NCBI GenBank assembly: GCA_002432545.1
Contig: DJFR01000174.1
Span: 4,852 to 11,725, forward strand
From: Flammeovirgaceae bacterium UBA5867
GTDB lineage: Bacteria; Bacteroidota; Bacteroidia; Cytophagales; Cyclobacteriaceae
DNA: 6,874 nucleotides
Reading direction: 5' to 3'
Each line of letters opens with the position of its first letter. Position 1 is the first letter of the stretch. A program made the position numbers and the translations under genes. Shown in pieces: positions 1 through 5,499 of this stretch. Below the pieces are notes generated by a model. The model searched no databases and was not told where the DNA came from. It was given only the letters and a program-made list of their open reading frames with translations.

Positions 1-16
1 TTTACGTGATGTATTA

Positions 17-256
17 CTATAGTACCAGATTTCCGTTAGCTCTGGCTTCTTTCAATACAGCCGTTATACCATTCTTATTGATGGTCTTGATTGCTTTTGT
101 AGATACTTTCAAAGTGATCCACTTGTTCTCCTCAGGAATGAAGAAGCGTTTTTTCTGAAGATTCGGTAAGAATCTACGCTTAGTCTTGTTGTTAGCGTGC
201 GATACGTTGTTACCAACCTGAGGTCTCTTTCCAGTTATTTCACAAACTCGTGCCAT
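17..256 (-). CDS. rpmB: 50S ribosomal protein L28
   Basis: Structural protein of the large ribosomal subunit, cytoplasmic. The 79-residue product has the family's usual length and its typical beginning: MARVCEITGKRP at residues 1-12, then the G-N-N-V-S-H-A-N-N-K-T-K-R-R-F stretch (about 15-29) and the basic P-N-L-Q-K-K-R-F segment. The C-terminal half (K-V-S-T-K-A-I-K-T-I-N-K-N-G-I) is also as expected. Only one cysteine (C5) is present, so it lacks the paired cysteines of zinc-binding L28 forms. The ATG at 254-256 is the only sensible start; there is no Shine-Dalgarno sequence. The gene ends with TAG 16 bases from the window edge. In Bacteroidetes rpmG (L33) commonly follows rpmB, but that region is outside the window. 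It has its own candidate promoter in the gap upstream. Confidence 0.97.
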   Translation of the reverse strand: MARVCEITGKRPQVGNNVSHANNKTKRRFLPNLQKKRFFIPEENKWITLKVSTKAIKTINKNGITAVLKEARANGNLVL

Positions 257-293
257 AATCAGCTCAATTTTAGCCCCTTCTAAAAAGGGATTG

Positions 294-326
294 CAAATAT
301 CGGTAAAACCTGTTCAATAATCCAAA
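294..326 (-). promoter_or_regulatory. Candidate Bacteroidetes -33/-7 promoter for rpmB
   Basis: Read on the minus strand, TTTG (323-326) is followed after 21 bases by GATATTTG (294-301). The second box matches the Bacteroidetes -7 consensus TAnnTTTG at all defined positions except the first, and the spacing is close to the usual 19-21. Transcription would start roughly 30 bases before the rpmB ATG, a short leader suitable for a ribosomal protein gene. The consensus is established knowledge; the assignment here is inference from sequence match and position. Confidence 0.45.
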
Positions 327-349
327 GCCAAATTCAAATTAATCCAAAG
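318..349. repeat. Direct repeat of TAATCCAAAG, 22 bp apart
   Basis: The 10-base word TAATCCAAAG occurs exactly at 318-327 and again at 340-349, starts 22 bp apart (about two DNA helix turns), in the 100-bp gap between rpmB and the HAD gene. The rpmB-proximal copy contains the proposed -33 box. This may be a tandem regulator site, a duplicated -33 element, or chance in A/T-rich DNA. Confidence 0.4.
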
Positions 350-356
350 TCTTTTC

Positions 357-1007
357 TTAAAAAAGCCTGGAAATCAACGTTTCAGGGTCAAGACCTTCAA
401 AATTATCAATAATAAGGTCTGTCTGGTGCAGTTCTTCGCGCGTATGCGTGGTGGTAATACCCACCACTTTACACCCTGCAGCCTTACCAGCAGCTACCCC
501 GGAAAGGGAATCTTCAAACACAATACAATTTTCGGGTTTGAAGTTAAGCGCAGCCGCAGACTTCAAATAAATTTCCGGATCGGGCTTTCCTTTGCTCACA
601 AACGAATCATCAAGTATGGTGGGGAAGAATCGCTCCGTGTGAGTTTTCGATAACGAGAAATCTACATTGGCGCGTGGCGCAGACGTTGCAACGGCACAGG
701 GTATACCTGCCTTCTCTGTTTTTTCAAGGAAGCTGATCAGACCGTCAACCGGTTTCACATCCTTATCATATAGCTTCCGATAGAGCGCTTCTTTCTCTTC
801 GGTATACTGATGGATCTTCTCATCGCCAATGTTTCCGAAAATATTCAGGATCCAATCGCGATTGGTGCGGCCGTATATTTTTTCACGAAGTTGCTGCTCG
901 CTCAAATCGTACCCGTGCTCTTTACAAAATTGTATCAAGGCAATTTTATGATACGGATTGCTGTCAACAATTACCCCATCCATGTCAAAAAGAAAAGCAT
1001 ACTTCAT
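357..1007 (-). CDS. HAD-superfamily (subfamily IA) phosphatase / beta-phosphoglucomutase-like hydrolase
   Basis: A cytoplasmic phosphotransferase of the haloacid dehalogenase superfamily, 216 aa, normal for the family. All four HAD motifs are visible: I, F-D-M-D-G-V at 7-12 with nucleophile D8 and acid/base D10; II, A-T-S-A at 107-110; III, the lysine K141 in G-K-P-D-P-E-I-Y; IV, F-E-D-S at 164-167 with magnesium ligands E165/D166. An alpha-helical cap lies between motifs I and II (about residues 15-85). Y19-H20 after motif I and G46-R47 in the cap resemble positions H20 and R49 of Lactococcus beta-phosphoglucomutase, so a sugar-phosphate mutase or phosphatase is likely; the substrate cannot be fixed. 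The ATG at 1005-1007 places the nucleophile at residue 8, as in the family. The gene lies between rpmB and the propeller gene on the same strand, with gaps of about 100 bp each side, so it is probably transcribed alone. Confidence 0.9.
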   Translation of the reverse strand: MKYAFLFDMDGVIVDSNPYHKIALIQFCKEHGYDLSEQQLREKIYGRTNRDWILNIFGNIGDEKIHQYTEEKEALYRKLYDKDVKPVDGLISFLEKTEKAGIPCAVATSAPRANVDFSLSKTHTERFFPTILDDSFVSKGKPDPEIYLKSAAALNFKPENCIVFEDSLSGVAAGKAAGCKVVGITTTHTREELHQTDLIIDNFEGLDPETLISRLF

Positions 1008-1117
1008 AGTTCATATATTTAAATTGAAGAGATAATACAGGTGCTGTATACACACCTTATATAGTATGCAATGATGACTCACTGCATTGCGGGCGCAAAG
1101 ATGGCGGAATGCATGAA
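1008..1117. other. Intergenic gap, HAD gene to propeller gene
   Basis: This 110-bp stretch must hold the 3' end of the propeller transcript and the promoter of the HAD gene. I see a weak inverted repeat (GCAATG at 1068-1073, CATTGC at 1085-1090, 11-base loop) without a following T-run, and an imperfect AGGTG/CACCT pair around 1040-1055. Neither is a convincing terminator, and no good TAnnTTTG box was found for the HAD gene. Confidence 0.4.
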
Positions 1118-3322
1118 TTAATGAACTACAATTTTTTTCGAGAACGATTTCTCATTCCAGATGAAGCGAAGAATATATAGGCCTGCTGAAAGTTTGGCAA
1201 CGCTGGTCTGCGTAGTCTGGTTGGCCTGAATTAAAACCGGCTCGGTAAGTTGTTGACCGGTAACAGAAAAGATCATCATGAAAACGGATCGATCGGATAC
1301 CACTCCGAAGACATCATCTTTCACAGGATTGGGATATACAGTGATAACCGGATCGCCCGGCAATTCGCTCGTGTTATCATGCTGTAAAACTGTTAGCCCA
1401 CCCGTTACATTACCGGCAACAATAGCCGGCTTGGCAGTGCCATACAGGTTTACGATGGACGGCCACACACGCCCTCCAAAGTTTTTTGATAAGTATGTTT
1501 CAGTAAGCGGATTCCACACGATGTTACTGATCGCGGCATCTGCATTACTGGCTTTGCGGAAGTTATCGATAATACGAAGCTCTCCGGTCTGATCGCCAAT
1601 CACCAGGTCTGCGGAACCATCGCCATCCAGATCACCAACTGCAAATGCAAGATTTTGTCTGAGCACACTGGAGCCGATACCCAGGTATGTACTGCTCTGA
1701 AGTGAGTAACTCGGTATGGTGGCACTGCCTGAGTTCTTCCAATAATATATAGCACCGTTGCTTCTGCCATGCAACAGGTCCATACGACCATCGAGATCGA
1801 CATCTACTACGGTAATATTTTCTGTAGAGGCAAGATCGTTTACAGCGGCTGTATTGAAATCAACGTTCTGAATATCTCCTGTAGAAAAGCTGAGACCTGC
1901 CGCTGCTCTGTTTGGTAAATAACTGAGCCGCGTAATGCCATCAAAAAAACTCGTAGAGGTAAATACAAGATCGAGGTTGCCATCACCGGTTATATCTACG
2001 AATTGTATTTTCAGGTTGTATAGGGCGAGCGTTGTAAAGTTCAGATAATTATCTTCAATCAGTTTAAAGCTGGGCGTTGATGCTGTACCTGTGTTTTCGT
2101 ATACCTGTATCGTAGCTGCTGTAACATCGGATGTATTCTGACTTATAAAAAGATCATAGTCTCCGTCCACATCAAAATCAAAAAAAGCGGGCACAGCGTT
2201 GTCTCCTATATCAATCATCTGATCTTGCAGAAAATTTACTTTATTAAAAGCAAACACAGGACTCGCATTGGTACCCGTATTCTTATAAAACCAATTGGAC
2301 ATGGCAAGATTGGTAGCAACGTCTGTCTTGGTAAATATATTCGGGGAGATGATCAGATCTTTTAATCCATCAAAATCAACATCTTCATAATACGGAGCGG
2401 GATAAAGAAAATTACTCGCGTTGGTGGATGGAAAATTCAGATCGGAGTTTATAACCGGATTCAACAGATCTCCCTGATTCGGCAACATAGAAAGTCTTGT
2501 ACATGTAGCTTCTGATAGCAGCACATCAAGTTCACCATCCTGCGTTACATCCAGCATCAGCAAACTTTTCCCTCCGGCATGTTCAACACGTCCACCGGTA
2601 TTACACTCTGCACTGTTGAACGCAAAATTACCACAGGTACATTCAGTGAAACCTCCCCATTGTATAGTAATTCTTTCAAAGTCGAGCGAATCACAACGGC
2701 TATGGTCTTCAATGCCATAATTCTTATGAAACTCTATCGTACCATTTCCGGCAAAGCGCACCGTAAAAATGTCGAGATCGCCATCACCATCTGCATCTAC
2801 AATTGTAGGCAGATCATCAAACTGGAGTTGAAGATTTATCTTTTCATCGGAGAAACCTTTTGTTAACAACACATCACTTTTCGCCCCGTTATCATAGAAC
2901 AGATGATGCTTCCACGTAAGTGTTCCGCCTGTTGTGGTCACGTTATCATATACCTTCATGCCGAGTATGTTGCCGGTAAAAATATCTTTACGCCCATCGC
3001 AGTTCAGATCACGCAACAACAGCCAGTTAGCAACATCAGCAGGGAACAGCGATTCATACTCAGGCGTATATTTATATTGATTGTTGATGTTGAGAAATGT
3101 ATAGATCTTGTTGGCCATGCGATCGAAGAGCACCAGGTCTTCATGGCTATCATCATTCAGATCCATCGTGTTATACTGCGCAGCATTAAGTCCACCAACC
3201 CAGGGCATCGCGAGCATACCTTTATCCGTTTCAACGGGAATGCTCTGATCCAGTACATAGGTAAATTGTGCATACGCACTGAGTGAAAGGCAGAAGAAGA
3301 GGCAGGATAAAAGTGGTCTCAT
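1118..3322 (-). CDS. Secreted FG-GAP/VCBS-repeat beta-propeller protein with T9SS sorting domain
   Basis: Predicted extracellular or cell-surface protein of 734 aa, exact function unknown. Residues 1-18 form a signal peptide (MRPLLSC... to A-Y-A, then Q19) with no lipobox. Residues about 50-590 hold nine aspartate loops of the D-x-D-x-D-G-x-x-D type, starting near D54, D105, D176, D258, D314, D382, D443, D507 and D564, most followed by a hydrophobic L/I-V/F strand; this is the calcium-binding signature of FG-GAP/VCBS (integrin-alpha-like) propeller blades. A cysteine-rich insertion lies at about 205-275. Residues about 657-734 are a type A Por secretion tail: Y-P-N-P-V at 663-667, T-G-Q-Q-L, L-S-A-G-L-Y-I-L-R-F at 711-720 and final K-K-I-V-V-H. 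The start at 3320-3322 is chosen because it begins the signal peptide; an upstream TTG extension would run into murF. Such proteins often serve in adhesion or as surface scaffolds, but that is only inferred here. Divergent from murF. Confidence 0.9.
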   Translation of the reverse strand: MRPLLSCLFFCLSLSAYAQFTYVLDQSIPVETDKGMLAMPWVGGLNAAQYNTMDLNDDSHEDLVLFDRMANKIYTFLNINNQYKYTPEYESLFPADVANWLLLRDLNCDGRKDIFTGNILGMKVYDNVTTTGGTLTWKHHLFYDNGAKSDVLLTKGFSDEKINLQLQFDDLPTIVDADGDGDLDIFTVRFAGNGTIEFHKNYGIEDHSRCDSLDFERITIQWGGFTECTCGNFAFNSAECNTGGRVEHAGGKSLLMLDVTQDGELDVLLSEATCTRLSMLPNQGDLLNPVINSDLNFPSTNASNFLYPAPYYEDVDFDGLKDLIISPNIFTKTDVATNLAMSNWFYKNTGTNASPVFAFNKVNFLQDQMIDIGDNAVPAFFDFDVDGDYDLFISQNTSDVTAATIQVYENTGTASTPSFKLIEDNYLNFTTLALYNLKIQFVDITGDGNLDLVFTSTSFFDGITRLSYLPNRAAAGLSFSTGDIQNVDFNTAAVNDLASTENITVVDVDLDGRMDLLHGRSNGAIYYWKNSGSATIPSYSLQSSTYLGIGSSVLRQNLAFAVGDLDGDGSADLVIGDQTGELRIIDNFRKASNADAAISNIVWNPLTETYLSKNFGGRVWPSIVNLYGTAKPAIVAGNVTGGLTVLQHDNTSELPGDPVITVYPNPVKDDVFGVVSDRSVFMMIFSVTGQQLTEPVLIQANQTTQTSVAKLSAGLYILRFIWNEKSFSKKIVVH
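1121..1354 (-). other. T9SS C-terminal sorting domain (type A) coding segment
   Basis: Encodes residues 657-734 of the propeller protein. It shows the V-Y-P-N-P-V opening, a short beta-rich body with T-G-Q-Q-L, the L-S-A-G-L-Y-I-L-R-F strand and a basic end (S-K-K-I-V-V-H). In known substrates this domain directs passage through the Por/Spr type IX translocon and is then cleaved by PorU, often with attachment to A-LPS. The machinery itself is not in this window. Confidence 0.85.
1607..3163 (-). repeat. Nine calcium-loop repeats of the propeller protein
   Basis: The region encodes nine D-x-D/N-x-D-G-x-x-D loops at intervals of 50-80 residues. The best ones are V-D-A-D-G-D-G-D-L-D (175-184), F-D-F-D-V-D-G-D-Y-D (381-390), V-D-V-D-L-D-G-R-M-D (506-515) and G-D-L-D-G-D-G-S-A-D (563-572). 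The first (D54, D-L-N-D-D-S-H-E-D) is degenerate, lacking the central glycine. At DNA level they appear as recurring ATC/GCCATC-rich words on the plus strand. Confidence 0.85.
3269..3322 (-). other. Signal peptide of the propeller protein
   Basis: Residues 1-18: a short basic start (M-R-P), a hydrophobic core L-L-S-C-L-F-F-C-L-S-L-S, and A-Y-A before Q19, a classic signal peptidase I site. The two cysteines sit inside the core, not at a lipobox, so export as a soluble Sec substrate is expected. Confidence 0.85.
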
Positions 3323-3449
3323 CAAAATAATTTTTCTACCTGTTATAACGTAGTGGCCTGCGAGGCTGTTATCTTGCCACCAAGATACTTTTTCCGGTGC
3401 ACAATCCCTATGCAGTTTTACAGTACCGGATAAAATAAAAGACAGTATA
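3323..3449. promoter_or_regulatory. Divergent promoter region between propeller gene and murF
   Basis: This 127-bp gap separates two divergently transcribed genes and so should carry promoters for both. A partial -7-like box TACTTTTT (3386-3393, plus strand) matches TAnnTTTG except for the last base, but no TTTG/TTG stands at the right distance upstream. On the minus strand TATCTTGG (3380-3387) is a similarly partial match. The region's role is inferred from gene orientation; the exact elements are not resolved. Confidence 0.4.
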
Positions 3450-4742
3450 ATGATGATGGATATTGGAGACCTATATTCGAAGTTTTTAAAATCAGGCAAA
3501 GTATCAACCGATACACGGCAGATCACTCCGGGTTCTGTTTTTTTTGCGTTACGAGGCGATCGCTTTAACGCCAATGAATTTGCTGCACAAGCGCTTGAAA
3601 AAGGTGCCAGCTATGTGGTGATCGATGATGCCGCCTATAAAGTTGATGAACGCTGTATCGTTGTAGACAACACACTGGAAACTTTACAGAAGCTGGCGCG
3701 CCATCACCGCGATCAGCTTAACATACCTGTGGTGGGCCTTACGGGATCGAACGGTAAAACTACCAGCAAGGAATTGGTAAGCACAGTGCTGAGTAAAAAA
3801 TTCAAGACGTATGCTACCAAAGGAAATCTGAACAACCACATTGGTGTGCCACTCACGTTGTTGTCAATCGATTCATCGTATGAGATGGCGGTGGTGGAGA
3901 TGGGAGCGAATCACCTGGGTGAGATTGCGTTGCTGTGTTCTATTGCCAACCCTACACACGGTTTTATTACCAACATCGGTAAAGCACATATAGGTACATT
4001 TGGAGGCTATGAAAATATAATTCGCGCCAAGTCGGAGCTATACCAGCATCTCATCACTACGCAGGGAACCGTGTTCATCAACTCGCAGAATGCTATACTG
4101 GCAAACATGGCGAAGCGATTCAGTAAGCCCGTGCTATATCCGGCAAAAGGTGATTACTACCATTGTGAACTAATCGGTGCCGATCCGTTTGTAAAACTCA
4201 AAGCCGAGAATGGTGAAGTGGTAACGACACACCTGATTGGTACGTATAATTTTGAGAACATGGCAGCTGCATTATGTATCGGTAAATTTTTTGGTGTTGA
4301 TGGTGCTGACGCCAACCGTGCTATAGCTGAATATATACCTTCGAACATGCGTTCGCAAATGGTAACGAAAGGTACCAACACGATTATACTAGATGCCTAT
4401 AATGCCAATCCAAGTTCCATGCAGGCTGCTATTGAAAATATAGCGGCTATGAAAGCAGCACGTAAAGTTGTTATACTGGGCGACATGTTTGAGCTGGAGG
4501 AAGAAGCAGAGAAAGAACACCGCAGTCTGGGTAAACTCATTCGCGAAAAGGGACTGACAGAAGTATATTTCTGCGGCAACCTGATCAAGACTGCATTGGA
4601 GGAGGTACCAGCAGCCAAACATTTTACTACGAAAGATGCATTGATGGAGCAGCTAAGAAAAGATAAGCTTACGGATGCGACAATCCTGGTAAAGGCATCA
4701 CGCGGTATAGGGCTTGAAACAATTGTGGAAGTTTTTGAATAG
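3450..4742 (+). CDS. murF: UDP-N-acetylmuramoyl-tripeptide--D-alanyl-D-alanine ligase
   Basis: ATP-dependent cytoplasmic ligase that adds D-Ala-D-Ala to the UDP-MurNAc-tripeptide, completing the UDP-MurNAc-pentapeptide for peptidoglycan. The 430-aa length is usual. Domain order fits Mur ligases: N-terminal substrate domain (about 1-90, with S-T-D-T-R-Q at 19-24 and G-S-V-F-F-A-L-R-G-D), central ATPase (P-loop T-G-S-N-G-K-T-T at 98-105; N-L-N-N-H-I-G-V-P-L-T at 126-136; V-V-E-M-G-A-N-H at 148-155; N-I-G-K-A-H-I at 175-181; K194 in R-A-K-S-E, the likely carbamylated lysine), and C-terminal ligand domain (D-A-Y-N-A-N-P-S-S-M at 315-324; L-G-D-M-F-E-L at 343-349). The gene opens with three ATG codons in a row (3450, 3453, 3456), so the start is certain to within two residues; no Shine-Dalgarno. 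It ends with adjacent stops TAG TAA. DUF2461 follows 39 bp on, probably co-transcribed. Confidence 0.97.
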   Translation: MMMDIGDLYSKFLKSGKVSTDTRQITPGSVFFALRGDRFNANEFAAQALEKGASYVVIDDAAYKVDERCIVVDNTLETLQKLARHHRDQLNIPVVGLTGSNGKTTSKELVSTVLSKKFKTYATKGNLNNHIGVPLTLLSIDSSYEMAVVEMGANHLGEIALLCSIANPTHGFITNIGKAHIGTFGGYENIIRAKSELYQHLITTQGTVFINSQNAILANMAKRFSKPVLYPAKGDYYHCELIGADPFVKLKAENGEVVTTHLIGTYNFENMAAALCIGKFFGVDGADANRAIAEYIPSNMRSQMVTKGTNTIILDAYNANPSSMQAAIENIAAMKAARKVVILGDMFELEEEAEKEHRSLGKLIREKGLTEVYFCGNLIKTALEEVPAAKHFTTKDALMEQLRKDKLTDATILVKASRGIGLETIVEVFE

Positions 4743-4781
4743 TAAACTATATATCAACCGTTAAAATCAGAAAAGCTATAT

Positions 4782-5444
4782 ATGGATTTTCCTCTCATGT
4801 TGAAATTTCTTAAGGACCTGGCGAAGAATAATGATCGCGAATGGTTCGAGAAGAACAAACCCAAATACCTGGAAGCAAAAGAATCGTTTGAAGAAGTTGT
4901 AGGTCATTTACTTGGCGAGATGGTAAAGTTTGATGACTCGCTGGGTGGACTTGACCCGAAGAAACTCATCTTCCGTATATACCGCGATGTTCGTTTTAGT
5001 AAAGACAAACGCCCCTATAAGAATAACTTTGGTGCAGGTATATCTGCCGAAGGCAAGGGATTGGGTATGCCTGGATATTATTTTCAATTGCAGCCCGGTA
5101 ATCAAAGCTTTATAGCTACAGGATTGTTTCAGCCTCAACCTGAAATTCTTGCCAAAGTGCGACAGGAGATCGACTATAATGGCGACAAACTGAAGAAGAT
5201 ATTCAGCGAGAAGAAATTCAAAAGCAATTTCTCGAAGTTCTGGGATGAAGATACCTTGAAGAAGGCACCGAAGGGATACGCGCCTGATCATCCATATGCA
5301 GACTGGCTAAAGCTGAAGAGCTTCATTGTTACACACGAGTATACCGACAGCGAGGTAACAGACAAGAAGTTTATGAAGAATGTAGTGGATGCTCTAAAAT
5401 CAGCCAAGCCATTGAATGACTTTCTAAAGGAAGCATTGCATTAA
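4782..5444 (+). CDS. DUF2461 / TIGR02453 family protein of unknown function
   Basis: A 220-aa soluble protein with no signal peptide or membrane segment, full length for the DUF2461 (TIGR02453) family. Recognisable family blocks: F-L-K-D-L-A-K-N-N-D-R-E-W-F-E-K-N-K at 9-26, the strongly charged R-I-Y-R-D-V-R-F-S-K-D-K-R-P-Y-K-N-N-F-G at 65-84, P-G-Y-Y-F-Q-L-Q-P-G at 97-106, and G-L-F-Q-P-Q-P-E-I-L-A-K-V-R at 114-127. The invariant-looking R/D/K/Y residues in the second block could form a binding or catalytic site, but no activity is established to my knowledge and none is claimed. The ATG at 4782 puts the family's first block at the right distance from the N-terminus; the leader is A-rich with no Shine-Dalgarno. 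It lies 39 bp after murF on the same strand and before a strong terminator, so it is likely the second gene of a murF transcript. Confidence 0.9.
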   Translation: MDFPLMLKFLKDLAKNNDREWFEKNKPKYLEAKESFEEVVGHLLGEMVKFDDSLGGLDPKKLIFRIYRDVRFSKDKRPYKNNFGAGISAEGKGLGMPGYYFQLQPGNQSFIATGLFQPQPEILAKVRQEIDYNGDKLKKIFSEKKFKSNFSKFWDEDTLKKAPKGYAPDHPYADWLKLKSFIVTHEYTDSEVTDKKFMKNVVDALKSAKPLNDFLKEALH

Positions 5445-5449
5445 AATAA

Positions 5450-5479
5450 AAAAGAGCATTCATTTCTGAATGCTCTTTT
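5450..5479. terminator. Bidirectional intrinsic terminator between DUF2461 and the MFS gene
   Basis: A perfect 13-bp stem: the arm AAAAGAGCATTCA (5450-5462), a TTTC loop (5463-5466), and TGAATGCTCTTTT (5467-5479). On the plus strand the stem begins 5 bases after the DUF2461 stop and ends in TTTTAGTTTAG. On the minus strand it lies about 20 bases after the transporter stop and is followed by TTTTTTATTTTAA, the better U-tract. The convergent gene layout supports use in both directions. Confidence 0.88.
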
Positions 5480-5499
5480 AGTTTAGATTCTTATCAGCT

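Noticed and set aside
1068..1090. A GCAATG/CATTGC hairpin after the propeller gene as a terminator.
   Set aside because: The stem is only 6 bp with an 11-base loop and there is no T-run after it in the direction of transcription.
1278..1592. A 104-residue plus-strand reading frame opposite the propeller gene.
   Set aside because: It is a shadow of the strongly supported minus-strand gene and its product resembles no family.
2903..3286. A 127-residue plus-strand reading frame opposite the propeller gene.
   Set aside because: It is antisense to the signal-peptide and first-blade region, with no domain or plausible leader of its own.
3386..3393. TACTTTTT as the murF -7 promoter box.
   Set aside because: The final G is missing and no TTTG/TTG occurs at a suitable distance upstream, so it is left only as part of the divergent region.
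3323..3574. An 84-residue N-terminal extension of the propeller protein from a TTG codon.
   Set aside because: It would overlap the start of murF on the opposite strand and bury a clear signal peptide that begins at the ATG at 3322.
4747..4782. The word CTATATAT occurring twice between murF and DUF2461 as a regulatory repeat.
   Set aside because: TATATA words are frequent throughout this A/T-rich window, so the pair is not distinctive.
4908..5291. A 127-residue minus-strand reading frame opposite DUF2461.
   Set aside because: It is a shadow frame; the plus-strand product matches a known family over its full length.
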